From contig NZ_JAPVQY010000014.1 in assembly GCF_027257875.1 (NCBI RefSeq), forward strand, positions 1-64,000: a DNA stretch of 64,000 nt, written 5' to 3'. Source of the DNA: Burkholderia sp. IMCC1007. Its GTDB lineage: Bacteria > Pseudomonadota > Gammaproteobacteria > Burkholderiales > Burkholderiaceae. How positions within the stretch are numbered: position 1 is the stretch's first letter; each line of letters opens with the position of its first letter. Made by a program: the position numbers and the translations under genes. The notes beneath the pieces were generated by a model. The model did not search any database and was not told where the DNA came from. It saw only the letters and a program-made list of their open reading frames with translations. Below are positions 18,982 to 27,611 of the stretch, piece by piece.

Positions 18982-19884
18982 ATGGACCTCGAGAGCATCC
19001 GGATATTCCTGCGCGTGGTGGAGCGCGGCAACTTCACCGCCGCCGCCACGCAACTCGACATGCCGCTCAGCCGCGTGAGCCGCAAGATCAGGCAGCTCGA
19101 GGACGACCTCGGCGTCCAGCTGCTGTACCGCACGACGCGCCGCGTGTCCGTCACCGAAGCCGGGCGCGACTATTACGAACGCTGCCTGCGCGCCGAGGAG
19201 ATCCTGCTCGACGCGGACCGTCAGGTGCGCGCGCTGCGCACGGAACCCGAAGGCACGCTGCGCGTGCTGGTGCCCTACGCGATCGGCCTGTTCGAGCTGG
19301 AACCGGCGCTCGCCGAGTTTCGCCGCCGCTACCCGCGGGTCCAGCTCGTGCTGATCTACGACAACAGCACGCTCGACCTCGTCGAGCACGGCTTCGACGT
19401 CGCGCTGCGCACCGGCGAGCTGACCGATTCCGGCTATGTCGCGCGCTCGCTCGGCTGGTCGCATGCGAAGTTCGCGGCCAGCCCGCACTATCTCGACCGC
19501 GCCGGCCGGCCGCACACGCCGCAGGATCTCGCCCGGCACGACATCCTGTACGTCGGCCGCGACACGCCCGGCCTGACGCTGCGCCTCACCAACGCGGCCG
19601 GCGACGTCGCCGACGTGCCGGTGCGGCCCGTGCTGATCTCGAACGAATCGGTCACGGTGCTGCGTCAGGCCGCGAGCGGCGGCGGCATCGCGCTGATTTC
19701 GACGCACTTCACCACAGGGCGGCTCGAGAGCAACGAACTCGAAATCGTGCTGCCCGACTGGTATCGCACCGACGACGTCGAGCTGCACGCGCTCTACCCG
19801 AAGCGCGCGACGCTCGACAGCAAGGTGCGCGCATTCGTCGAGTTCCTGACGGAAGTCTTCACCCCGTGGCGAAGCGCGCCGTAA
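18982..19884 (+). CDS. LysR family regulator, divergent from FUSC
   Basis: This 300-aa regulator starts with the LysR DNA-binding domain (MDLESIRIFLRVVERGNFTAAA...SRVSRKIRQLEDDLG) and continues with a periplasmic-binding-like effector domain. The sequence is of the subgroup with 'LLYRTTRRVSVTEAG', common among regulators of dehydrogenases and exporters in Burkholderia. It shares a 146-bp intergenic region with the FUSC exporter and probably regulates it. Confidence 0.88.
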   Translation: MDLESIRIFLRVVERGNFTAAATQLDMPLSRVSRKIRQLEDDLGVQLLYRTTRRVSVTEAGRDYYERCLRAEEILLDADRQVRALRTEPEGTLRVLVPYAIGLFELEPALAEFRRRYPRVQLVLIYDNSTLDLVEHGFDVALRTGELTDSGYVARSLGWSHAKFAASPHYLDRAGRPHTPQDLARHDILYVGRDTPGLTLRLTNAAGDVADVPVRPVLISNESVTVLRQAASGGGIALISTHFTTGRLESNELEIVLPDWYRTDDVELHALYPKRATLDSKVRAFVEFLTEVFTPWRSAP

Positions 19885-20317
19885 CCGGCGTAACCGCCCG
19901 TCGTCCGACCGGCAATCGATGTACGTCGACGGCATTATTGCGGCGCAGGAAAGGCATTAATGAGCGGGCGAGCGTTGATCGACGTTCTCGGCATCGCTAG
20001 CCTGTTGCGATGAAAAACGACACCACACGCTGCGGCGGCCATGTGCCCGCTGCCCGCCGACGCGTCACGCGCGTCGCGCCTTCCTGACCGGCGCCAGCCC
20101 GCGCCGCCGGAGCCCGTCACGGCTTCGCGTCTCCGCCGCAACACTTGAACTGAACCACTCGTTGCCGCACGGCGGCGCCGCCTGACCGCGCCGTTCGCGG
20201 GCAGCGTGCTTCCGCCCGCTTCGCGGTTCGTTCGCGCAGGCAGTGCACGCACATGCGTGCGCATGCATGCGCGGCCGGCAACACGCCGCACGGCTCCGTC
20301 CATCACACAGGAACGCC
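19885..20317. other. 433-base intergenic region before the EmrB-type pump
   Basis: No gene is evident. It contains a 31-base tract of strictly alternating purine and pyrimidine (20243-20273) and ends in AGGAA before the pump's ATG. In many EmrB loci a membrane-fusion gene stands here; I find no trace of one on either strand. Confidence 0.6.
20243..20273. other. 31-base alternating purine-pyrimidine tract (possible Z-DNA)
   Basis: From GTGCACGCAC to the final GCG every base alternates purine/pyrimidine, with CG, CA/TG and AT steps. It lies 45-75 bases upstream of an efflux pump start. Such tracts can adopt left-handed DNA under negative supercoiling. Confidence 0.7.
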
Positions 20318-21877
20318 ATGTCCTCTCCGTCCAATCCCGGCCCGCTGACGGGCGGCCGCCTCGCGATCGGCACGATCGCCGTCTCGCTCGCGATGTTCAT
20401 GAACGTGCTCGATTCGTCGATCGCGAACGTCGCGATTCCGACGATCTCCGGCGACCTCGGCGTGTCGGTCGACGAAGGCACGTGGGTGATCACGATCTTC
20501 GCGGCCGCGAACGCGGTGTCGATTCCGCTGACCGGCTGGCTCACGCAGCGCTTCGGCCAGGTGCGCCTGTTCGTCATGTCGATCCTGCTGTTCGTGTTCG
20601 CGTCATGGCTGTGCGGGATCGCGCCGAACCTGCCGACGCTCCTCGCCGCGCGGATCCTGCAAGGCGCGGTCGCCGGGCCGCTCGCGCCGCTGTCGCAGGC
20701 GCTGCTGCTCGGCGCATGGCCGCGGCAGAAATCGGCAACGGCGCTCGCACTGTGGTCGATGACGGCGCTCGTCGGCCCGATCGCGGGCCCGTCGCTCGGC
20801 GGCTGGATCACGTACGACTACAACTGGTCATGGATCTTCTACATCAACATTCCGGTCGGCTTCTTCGCGGCGGCCGTCACCTGGATCGTGTTCCGCGAAC
20901 GCGAATCGGCCACGCGCCGCATGCCGATCGACACGGTCGGCCTCGTGCTGCTGGTGCTGTGGGTCGCGTCGCTGCAGATCATGCTCGACAAGGGCAAGGA
21001 TCTCGACTGGTTCAATTCGCCCTTCATCGTCGCGCTCGGCATCGTCGCGCTGGTGGGCTTCGCGTTCTTCCTCGTGTGGGAGCTCACGGCGGCCGATCCG
21101 ATCGTCGACCTGCGGCTCTTCACGCAGCGCAATTTCGCGGGCGGCACGATCGCGATCTCGGTCGCCTACGGAATGTTCTTCGGCACGCTCGTGCTGCTGC
21201 CGCAGTGGATGCAGGGCTATCTCGGCTATCGCGCGATCGACTCGGGGCTCGCCACCGCGCCGCTCGGGATCTTCGCGATCGTGCTGACGCCGGTGATGGG
21301 ACGCATCCTGCCGCGCACCGATCCGCGCTACCTCGCGACGCTCGCGTTCATCGGCTTCGCCGTCGTGTTCATGATGCGCACGATGTTCTATTCCGACGTG
21401 TCGCACTGGGACCTCGTGCTGCCGACGCTGCTGCAGGGCATCCCGATGGCGATGTTCTTCGTGCCGCTCACCGCGATCATCCTGTCGGGGCTGCCGCCGG
21501 ACAAGATCCCGGCCGCGGCCGGCCTGTCGAACTTCGGCCGCACGTTCTGCGGCGCGGTGGGCACGTCGCTGATCAGCAACGCATGGAACGACCGGACGAT
21601 CCTGCATCACGTCCGGCTCACCGAACAGGCGAGCGCCGGCAACCCGATCTTCGGGCAGCAGATCGACGCGGCCCGCTCGCTGCTGCACCTGAGCCCCGAT
21701 GCGGCGCTCGCATTTTTCAACGCGTCGGTCGATTCGCAGGCGGCGGTAATGGGGTTGAACGACATCTTCTACGTATCGGCGATCATCTTCGTCGCGATCA
21801 TTCCGCTGATCTGGATCACGAAGCCGGCGCGCTCGGGCGGTGGCGATACGGATGCGGCGGCAGCGGGCGCGCATTGA
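20318..21877 (+). CDS. DHA2-family MFS efflux pump (EmrB-like)
   Basis: This 519-aa, 14-segment MFS transporter has 'NVLDSSIANVAIPTISGDLGVSVDEGTWVITIFAAANAVSIPLTGWLTQRFGQ', the signature start of EmrB. Conserved charged motif A and a long C-terminal region 'NDRTILHHVRLTEQ' also match. EmrB works with EmrA (membrane fusion) and an outer-membrane channel to expel hydrophobic drugs. Neither partner is next to it, so it must borrow them or act alone. The start is fixed by AGGAA seven bases upstream. Confidence 0.88.
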   Translation: MSSPSNPGPLTGGRLAIGTIAVSLAMFMNVLDSSIANVAIPTISGDLGVSVDEGTWVITIFAAANAVSIPLTGWLTQRFGQVRLFVMSILLFVFASWLCGIAPNLPTLLAARILQGAVAGPLAPLSQALLLGAWPRQKSATALALWSMTALVGPIAGPSLGGWITYDYNWSWIFYINIPVGFFAAAVTWIVFRERESATRRMPIDTVGLVLLVLWVASLQIMLDKGKDLDWFNSPFIVALGIVALVGFAFFLVWELTAADPIVDLRLFTQRNFAGGTIAISVAYGMFFGTLVLLPQWMQGYLGYRAIDSGLATAPLGIFAIVLTPVMGRILPRTDPRYLATLAFIGFAVVFMMRTMFYSDVSHWDLVLPTLLQGIPMAMFFVPLTAIILSGLPPDKIPAAAGLSNFGRTFCGAVGTSLISNAWNDRTILHHVRLTEQASAGNPIFGQQIDAARSLLHLSPDAALAFFNASVDSQAAVMGLNDIFYVSAIIFVAIIPLIWITKPARSGGGDTDAAAAGAH

Positions 21878-22037
21878 GCGCGCGCATCGATCGCACTGGC
21901 GGGATGCGAAGCACCGTGGGCAGACGTAATAAAGACTTGCAATCGATACAGCCGGAAACGTCAACAGCCGCGGCCCGCACAGCGTTTTTTCGACAGGCGC
22001 GCACGTTTCGTGACGCGCAACGACAGGAGAAAACGTC

Positions 22038-22367
22038 ATGCGAACCTTCACCCGCCATCTCGCGATTGCGGCCGCCTTGCTGTCGGTGCTGACCGGCACC
22101 GCGTTCGCCGACACGCCGTGGCAACACGCGCATCCACGCCGCGCAGAGGTCGACCAGCGCCTCGCCAACCAGAATCGGCGGATCCATCGAGAAGTGAAGG
22201 AAGGCGAAATGTCGCACGCGCAGGCCGCGCGCCTGCACCGTGACGACCACCGGATCCGCCAGGAAGAGCGGGACATGGCTGCGCAGGATCGCGGCCACAT
22301 CACCCAGAGCGAAAAGCACGCGCTGAACCAGCAGGAAAATGCGGTCAGCCACAAGATCGGCCAGTAA
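22038..22367 (+). CDS. Periplasmic small protein, unknown function
   Basis: This is a 109-aa precursor with a clear signal peptide (to ~residue 24, AFA|DT). The mature part is highly charged, helical and repetitive (RRAEVDQRLANQNRRIHREVKEGEMSHAQAARLHRDDHRIRQEERDM). AGGAG precedes the ATG by about ten bases. A hairpin terminator follows at 22400. Proteins with this charged 'NRRI...GEMS..QA..LHRDD..IR..E' pattern occur widely in Burkholderia, but no function is known to me. The even spacing of acidic and basic residues suggests a long helical hairpin. Confidence 0.72.
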   Translation: MRTFTRHLAIAAALLSVLTGTAFADTPWQHAHPRRAEVDQRLANQNRRIHREVKEGEMSHAQAARLHRDDHRIRQEERDMAAQDRGHITQSEKHALNQQENAVSHKIGQ

Positions 22368-22399
22368 CGCCGGCGAGCGTCGATTCGCCATCCTTGAAA

Positions 22400-22432
22400 C
22401 GCCCGCTGCCGCCACGCGACAGCGGGCGCTTT
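22400..22432 (+). terminator. Hairpin terminator
   Basis: CGCCCGCTG (22400-22408) and CAGCGGGCG (22420-22428) form a 9-bp stem with an 11-base loop, followed by CTTTGT. It lies 33 bases after the preceding stop. Confidence 0.7.
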
Positions 22433-22608
22433 GTATCGAATCGTTTCAGCACGGCGCTCGCGTCAAGTGCCGCAGGTATACTCCGGCGTCAGCCGCCTCC
22501 CGCGTCGACCGTCAAAATCGGTACGATCCCGGCGGTTTCGTCGCGAAGCTTCGCGTTTCGCGTACCCCGCGCCCCCGCCTCGACACGAGACACACGACGA
22601 TTCCGATC

Positions 22609-22941
22609 ATGAAACGATTCCTGCTGCTCCTGCCCGCCGCCCTGCTCGCCGCCTGCGGTTCCGCGCCCTCGTCCAACTCGGCCGCATCCGGTTCGGCACC
22701 GATGATCTACGTGTCGTCGGCACGGCCGGCCCACGCGATCGCCAACTGCCTCGACAGCCGGCTGTCCGGCACCGAGCAGTCGCAGCACAACGGCGTGACC
22801 GACATCACCGTCGGCTCGCGCTCGTATTTCGTCACGCTGACGCCGTCGGGCAACGGCTCGGTCGTCAAGGTCGTGCGCGGCTCGGGCAGCGAGCCGGCCG
22901 AGGAAGCGATGCGCTACGCGATCGCGCGCTGCGTGATCTGA
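22609..22941 (+). CDS. Small lipoprotein, unknown function
   Basis: This is a 110-aa precursor with a lipoprotein signal (MKRFLLLLPAALLAACGS, lipobox LAAC with Cys16). The mature part contains two further cysteines (IANCLDSRL and IARCVI) that could form a disulfide, and a strand-rich core 'YVSSARPAH...GSRSYFVTLTPSGNGSVVKVV'. It is probably anchored in the outer membrane. The family is common in Burkholderia but uncharacterised as far as I know. It stands alone between two terminator-like hairpins. Confidence 0.75.
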   Translation: MKRFLLLLPAALLAACGSAPSSNSAASGSAPMIYVSSARPAHAIANCLDSRLSGTEQSQHNGVTDITVGSRSYFVTLTPSGNGSVVKVVRGSGSEPAEEAMRYAIARCVI

Positions 22942-23079
22942 GCACCGCCGGCGCCGGGCGCTCGCCCGGCCCGCCTTGCCTGCCGCTACGCGCCAACCGG
23001 CGCGCCTGCCGAATATTTTCATCCGGGTGCCCGTCGATGAGAGAATCGCACCACGATTCCTTTTCGATGGAGAGCCCAC

Positions 23080-24669
23080 ATGAAGCATCTGCTGTCCCGG
23101 CTGTTCGTCAGCGCCGCGCTCGTCGCGCTTGTTCCGGCGCTGCCGGCGCAGGCCGCGACGCCGCCCGGCATCTTCGTCGTCGCGACGCAGCTCGGCGAAT
23201 TCACGACCCTCGACCCGAGCGAAATCTACGAGCTCGTGCCGTCCGAGTACGTCGCGAACACCTACGAACGCCTCGTGCGGGTCGACCTGAAGGATCCGAC
23301 GCACTTCAACGGACAGATCGCGCAATCGTGGACGGTCGGCGCCGACGGCGTCACCTACACGTTCAAGCTGCGCCCCGGCGTCACGTTCCACTCCGGCAAC
23401 CCGGTGACCGCCGACGACGTCGCATGGTCGCTGCAGCGCACCGTCCTGCTCGACAAGGGCCCGGCCGGCGTGCTCGCCGATCTCGGCCTCACGAAGGCGA
23501 ACGTGATGCAGAAGGTCCGCGCGGTCGATCCGCAGACCTTCGTGCTCGAAACCGACCGCAAATATGCGCCGAGCTTCGTGCTGAACGTGCTGAGCGCGTG
23601 CCCCGCGTCGGTCCTCGACAAGAAGCTGCTGATGTCGCATCAGCAAGGCAACGATTTCGGCAGCGGCTGGCTGAAGACCAACGATGCGGGCTCGGGCCCG
23701 TACCAGCTCGCGAAGTGGACGCCGAACGAGAGCATCGTGCTGCAGCGTTTCGAGAAGTACCGCACGCCGTATCCGATGAAGCGCGTCGTGCTGCGCCACG
23801 TGCCCGAAGCGTCCGCGCAGCGGCTGCTGCTGGAGAACGGCGACGTGGACGCCGCGCGCAACCTGAGCCCGGACAGCCTCGCCGCGCTGACGAAGGCCGG
23901 CAAGATCAAGGTGGCGTCGTGGCCGGTGTCCGCGCTGCTGTACCTGAGCCTGAACACGAAGAACCCGAACCTCGCGAAGCCCGACGTGCAGCAGGCGATG
24001 AAGTGGCTCGTCGACTACGACGGCATCCAGCGCAACATCGTCAGCACGACCTACAAGGTGCACGAAACCTTCCTGCCCGAAGGCTTCCTCGGCACGTTGA
24101 ATTCGAACCCGTACAAGCAGAACGTCGCGAAGGCGAAGGCGCTGCTCGCGAAGGCCGGCTTGTCGAACGGTTTCGACGTGACGATGGACATGCCGAACGA
24201 CTATCCGTACATCGAGATCGCGCAGGCGCTGCAGGCGAACTTCGCGCAGGGCGGCATCCGCGTGAAGCTGATCCCGGGCGATGCGAAGCAGGCGATCGGC
24301 AAGTACCGCGCGCGCCAGCACGACATCTTCATCGGCGAATGGTCGCCCGACTACATGGACCCGAACAGCAATGCGCGCGGCTTCGCATGGAATCCGGACA
24401 ATTCCGACCAGTCGACCACCAAGATGCTCGCGTGGCGCAACAGCTGGGACATCCCGCAACTGACGAAGGACACCGAGGCCGCGCTCGTCGAGCCGTCGCC
24501 CGCGAAGCGCGCGCAGCGTTATGAAGCGCTGCAGAAAGCCGTGCTCGCGAACTCGCCGTTCATCATCATGTTCGAGAAGGTCGTGCAGGTCGCGACGCGC
24601 CCCGGCGCGACGGGGCCGGAGATCGGGCCGATCAACGATCTCGTGTCGTACCGGACGCTGGCCAAGTAA
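23080..24669 (+). CDS. ABC transporter periplasmic peptide-binding protein (family 5), orphan
   Basis: This 529-aa binding protein of the DppA/OppA/DdpA type has a signal peptide to ~residue 26 (AQA|AT) and the SBP_bac_5 core (TTLDPSEIYELVPSEYVANTYERLV; SGNPVTADDVAWSL). It is a close paralogue of the binding protein at 28240-29841, with near-identical blocks throughout (for example HQQGNDFG, LNTKNP, PEGFLGTLN, IPGDAKQ/IPGDNKQ). It has no permease or ATPase of its own next to it, so it may feed the ddp-like transporter 5 kb downstream. GGAGAG precedes the ATG and a strong hairpin follows the stop. Confidence 0.87.
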   Translation: MKHLLSRLFVSAALVALVPALPAQAATPPGIFVVATQLGEFTTLDPSEIYELVPSEYVANTYERLVRVDLKDPTHFNGQIAQSWTVGADGVTYTFKLRPGVTFHSGNPVTADDVAWSLQRTVLLDKGPAGVLADLGLTKANVMQKVRAVDPQTFVLETDRKYAPSFVLNVLSACPASVLDKKLLMSHQQGNDFGSGWLKTNDAGSGPYQLAKWTPNESIVLQRFEKYRTPYPMKRVVLRHVPEASAQRLLLENGDVDAARNLSPDSLAALTKAGKIKVASWPVSALLYLSLNTKNPNLAKPDVQQAMKWLVDYDGIQRNIVSTTYKVHETFLPEGFLGTLNSNPYKQNVAKAKALLAKAGLSNGFDVTMDMPNDYPYIEIAQALQANFAQGGIRVKLIPGDAKQAIGKYRARQHDIFIGEWSPDYMDPNSNARGFAWNPDNSDQSTTKMLAWRNSWDIPQLTKDTEAALVEPSPAKRAQRYEALQKAVLANSPFIIMFEKVVQVATRPGATGPEIGPINDLVSYRTLAK

Positions 24670-24675
24670 CGCCGC

Positions 24676-24709
24676 CGCCCGCGCTGCCGGCCATGCCGGC
24701 GCGCGGGCG
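24676..24709 (+). terminator. Strong hairpin after the orphan binding protein
   Basis: CGCCCGCGC-t-GCCGGC pairs with GCCGGC-GCGCGGGCG across a CAT loop: a 15-bp stem with one bulged T, six bases after the stop. No long T run follows. Confidence 0.65.
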
Positions 24710-24861
24710 CATCACGCTTCCAATACGGTCGGGTTCGGATTCACGATTGCCAACGATCTCGCGATGGAGCCGCCGGCATCCGACCCGCTGTTCATCGACA
24801 CCACGCAACGTACGAGCAGACGCTCGCCGCTGCGGTGCGAAGTGCTGGTGCGAAGTGCTGC

Positions 24862-26196
24862 TCAAGCGCGCGGCATGTCGTCGAGACGCTGCGCGGCGAA
24901 GCGCAATCCGCCCAGAATGCGGTCGGCGATCCGCGCCGGGAACCCCGCGGGCAACGCGGCACCGACCGACTCGATCACCTGCGGCGTCGCCGCGATCAGC
25001 CGGTCGACGATCGGCGTCGCGATATCGCCGAGCAGGCATTGTTCGGCCATCGCGCTGAAGTGCCGACGCGTGATGTCGCGCATCGCATAGTGCTTGCGCT
25101 TGCCGTGCACGGCCATCGCGAGCTTCGCCTTGTGCCACGACCACTGATTCGCGCCGTCGCCCTCGACCGGCCAGATCGACATCACGTCGTAGAGCGGCGT
25201 GAGACGGAACCGTCCGCCCGGCAGCAAGCGCAGGCTGAAATTCTTCGCATGTCCGTCCGGTGCGGCCAGCATCCAGAACACGACGAGCGCACTGAACAAG
25301 GTATCGAGATCCGGCTGCGCGGCCTCCGAGCGGCGCAGGATAGCGGCCAGATCCGGCGCGCCCGGGCCGCCCTGCGATGCGTATTTCAAATGCGGCGGCA
25401 CGCCGAGCGCCTGGCAAAAATCCTCTTGCGGCAAGCGCAGCAACCAGCCGCCGTCACGATGCAGCACACGATCGAAACGCTCGACCGACAGCACCTTGTG
25501 CGCGCCGAAATGCACGATTTCGGCACGCGCCGTCGGCAAACCGAACGCACGCAGGATCGCCAGACACAGCCACTCGTTCTCGACGGATGCCGTGAGATCG
25601 GCGCGCTTGTTGCCGACCAGCCCGAACGGCAATTTGAGGATGTGCGTGGTCGGCGTCGCGCCATGCGGGCGCATCCATCGCCCATCGTGAAACAACAACG
25701 CGGTCTTTTCCTGCGCGCCGGCGAGCGACAGGCGGAAGTCGTCGTCATTCCCGGCACCTGCCGCCACCCCGCTCGCCTGATCGAGCGCGTGCGCGACCTC
25801 GTCGTCGGACAACGGCGTACCGTCGATCCGATCATGGCCTGTCGGTGTTTCGTCCTCGCCGAGCAACTGCACCGCGCCGGCGCAATCCCGGCCGAGCGCG
25901 GCGAGCAGATCGAACGGCTCGATCGTCGCCGTGCCGAACCGGGACGCAAGCCGGCGACGGATGGCATCGCTGTCGGGCAGCAGATTGTCGAAGTAGTGAT
26001 TCACGCGTGCGCCGCGCAACGGCGCATTGCCGACGCCGAACGGTAGCGACAGCGACAGCGGACGCCCGGCATCGGACTGCTTCCAGCCGGTGTCGTACAA
26101 CAATTCCATGTCGCCACGCGCGGGGATCCGCCAGGCTCCAACCCGCTGGCCGTTGGCCCAGATCGACAGGGCGCGGGTGTGCGATTTACGTCCCAT
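24862..26196 (-). CDS. hipA: HipA-type toxin kinase
   Basis: This 444-aa serine/threonine kinase toxin has the N-terminal HipA domain (~1-110) and the C-terminal kinase fold. The P-loop-like 'SLAGAQEKTALL' matches the segment holding the autophosphorylated Ser of E. coli HipA. 'DGHAKNFS' gives catalytic Asp314 with His316 and Asn319, and 'PLYDVMS' the metal-binding Asp. All catalytic elements look intact. E. coli HipA phosphorylates glutamyl-tRNA synthetase and causes persistence. The gene starts 3 bases after the hipB stop (ATG 26196), giving the usual antitoxin-first operon. Confidence 0.93.
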   Translation of the reverse strand: MGRKSHTRALSIWANGQRVGAWRIPARGDMELLYDTGWKQSDAGRPLSLSLPFGVGNAPLRGARVNHYFDNLLPDSDAIRRRLASRFGTATIEPFDLLAALGRDCAGAVQLLGEDETPTGHDRIDGTPLSDDEVAHALDQASGVAAGAGNDDDFRLSLAGAQEKTALLFHDGRWMRPHGATPTTHILKLPFGLVGNKRADLTASVENEWLCLAILRAFGLPTARAEIVHFGAHKVLSVERFDRVLHRDGGWLLRLPQEDFCQALGVPPHLKYASQGGPGAPDLAAILRRSEAAQPDLDTLFSALVVFWMLAAPDGHAKNFSLRLLPGGRFRLTPLYDVMSIWPVEGDGANQWSWHKAKLAMAVHGKRKHYAMRDITRRHFSAMAEQCLLGDIATPIVDRLIAATPQVIESVGAALPAGFPARIADRILGGLRFAAQRLDDMPRA

Positions 26197-26199
26197 CGC

Positions 26200-26448
26200 T
26201 CACCACTCGACGTCGGCAGCGTCGCGCTCGTCCTTCGTTCGGATACTGAGTTCGAGACCGTACAGCGCGGTCAATTCGAGCAATTGACGCAGCGACAGGC
26301 TTTCGGTGCGCGTGCTCTCGAGCGACGACAGACGCGACTGGCCGACGCCGATGCGCGCCGCCGCCTCGGTTTGCGTCAGCCCCTTGGCCTGACGCGCCGA
26401 CGACAGGATTTCCGCCAGTTGCGCGGGGGTATTGACAATGAGATTCAC
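26200..26448 (-). CDS. hipB: HipB-type antitoxin
   Basis: This 82-aa protein has a Cro/C1-type helix-turn-helix (SSARQAKGLTQTEAAARIGVGQSRLSSLE) and a short C-terminal strand region as in HipB. A GTG start at 26448 (VNLIVNTPAQLAEIL) fits homologous proteins and the promoter 20 bases upstream; longer frames would cover the promoter. It neutralises HipA and represses the operon by binding repeats in the promoter. Confidence 0.87.
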   Translation of the reverse strand: MNLIVNTPAQLAEILSSARQAKGLTQTEAAARIGVGQSRLSSLESTRTESLSLRQLLELTALYGLELSIRTKDERDAADVEW

Positions 26449-26475
26449 GGCGTCGGTCCAGTAGGCGATCAATGC

Positions 26476-26503
26476 AGTATATCTGCCACAGACATAAACG
26501 CAA
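26476..26503 (-). promoter_or_regulatory. hipBA promoter
   Basis: On the minus strand TTGCGT (-35, plus 26498-26503) and TATACT (-10, plus 26476-26481) are 16 bp apart, giving a start near 26468 and a leader of about 20 bases. Confidence 0.7.
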
Positions 26504-26544
26504 ATTATTCCTATCGGAGATAAACGCAAAATATGCCTGGCAGA
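26482..26544. promoter_or_regulatory. Probable HipB operator region
   Basis: Inverted copies TCTGCCA (26482-26488) and TGGCAGA (26538-26544) flank two direct copies of ATAAACGCAAA (26494-26504 and 26520-26530), spaced 26 bp apart, about 2.5 helical turns. They overlap the hipBA promoter. The E. coli operator consensus (TATCC-N8-GGATA) is not present as such. Confidence 0.6.
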
Positions 26545-26657
26545 AATAATCTCTGCTGCTGTGTCTCGTGATCCTGTCGCTTGACGTGCCTATCCGACCC
26601 CTATCACCCTCCGCTAAACCATAGTATTTATCTGCTGGCGCGAATGATTTTGTTTTT

Positions 26658-26700
26658 GTTAGATAGATGTCACCGAATCATCGAATGACAATGATCTAAC
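26658..26700. promoter_or_regulatory. 43-bp dyad operator before the RpiR gene
   Basis: Two nested, equally spaced inverted repeats, GTTAGAT/ATCTAAC (outer) and TGTCA/TGACA (inner), give a symmetric layout 7-3-5-13-5-3-7. It ends six bases before the regulator ATG. It suits a dimer or tetramer of the RpiR-type regulator encoded next to it. The region is AT-rich compared with its surroundings. Confidence 0.75.
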
Positions 26701-26706
26701 AGCGCG

Positions 26707-27594
26707 ATGACCTGCACGTTCGCCCATACCGTCGAATCCCGCTTTGCCGAGCTGACGCCGACCGCCAAGCGTATCGCGAGCTACATGCTCGCGAACCTGG
26801 AGCGGCTCGGGCTCGAAACGGCGGACCAGATCGCGCAGCAGACCGGCACCAGCGGCATCTCGGTCGGGCGCTTCCTGCGCAGCGTCGGCTACCGGAACCT
26901 CGACGATCTGAAGCGCGAACTGCGCGGCGGCAGCGATCGGCCGTGGATGATCACCGATCGTCTCGACGAATACCGCCGCACGACCGCTCCGCACGCGAGC
27001 GTCGGCACGGGCGCCGACACCAACGGCGACGGCATGCTCGCGTCGTCGCTCGAGCGCGAACTCGATGCGATCCGTCACGTGTACCGGCTCGCCGAAGAAC
27101 CGGTGTTCGCGCAGGTCGCGGACCGGATCGCGCATGCCGACGCCGTGTTCATCCTCGGTATCCAGTCGACCCGCGGTATCAGCAATGCGTTCAGCAGTTA
27201 TCTCGAATATGTGCGCCCGCGCGTGTTCTATTCCGACGGGCAATCGGGCTCGTACGTCGATTCGCTGAATTCCGAGTTCGAGCGGCCGTACTGCATCGTC
27301 ACCGATACGCGCGCGTATTCGCGCAGCGCGCGCCGCTATTGCCAGGCGGCCGCGGAGCGCGGCCAGCCGTTCGCGCTGGTCACCGATCTCTACTGTCCGT
27401 GGGCGCGCGAATGGCCGGCGGACCTGTTGCAGGTGAAAACCGACGTCGGCCAGTTCTGGGATTCGCTCGCGCCGCTCACCTGCCTGTTCAACCTGCTGAT
27501 CACGGCCGTGATCGACCGCCTCGGCCCCGCGATCGACCGACGTGTCGCGCGCAACCGCGAACTGCAGCGCACGTTCGACCAATTCGAATCCTGA
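26707..27594 (+). CDS. MurR/RpiR family regulator of the ddp-like operon
   Basis: This 295-aa protein has an N-terminal RpiR helix-turn-helix (~1-80: 'AELTPTAKRIASYMLANLERLGLETADQIAQQTGTSGISVGRFLRSVGY') and a C-terminal SIS sugar-phosphate-type domain (~125-265: 'ADAVFILGIQSTRGISNAFSSYLEYV'). RpiR proteins sense phosphorylated sugars or cell-wall sugars such as MurNAc-6-P. It is first in a run of same-strand genes for D-Ala-D-Ala hydrolysis and peptide import, 17 bases before ddpX, so it probably controls them. A wall-derived ligand would fit this context; that is inference. Confidence 0.9.
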   Translation: MTCTFAHTVESRFAELTPTAKRIASYMLANLERLGLETADQIAQQTGTSGISVGRFLRSVGYRNLDDLKRELRGGSDRPWMITDRLDEYRRTTAPHASVGTGADTNGDGMLASSLERELDAIRHVYRLAEEPVFAQVADRIAHADAVFILGIQSTRGISNAFSSYLEYVRPRVFYSDGQSGSYVDSLNSEFERPYCIVTDTRAYSRSARRYCQAAAERGQPFALVTDLYCPWAREWPADLLQVKTDVGQFWDSLAPLTCLFNLLITAVIDRLGPAIDRRVARNRELQRTFDQFES

Positions 27595-27611
27595 GCGAAC
27601 CCGGACCGCCG

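Noticed and set aside
26659..27582. Minus-strand frame opposite the RpiR gene
   Set aside because: The plus-strand frame has HTH and SIS domains and an operator in front; this one is antisense noise.
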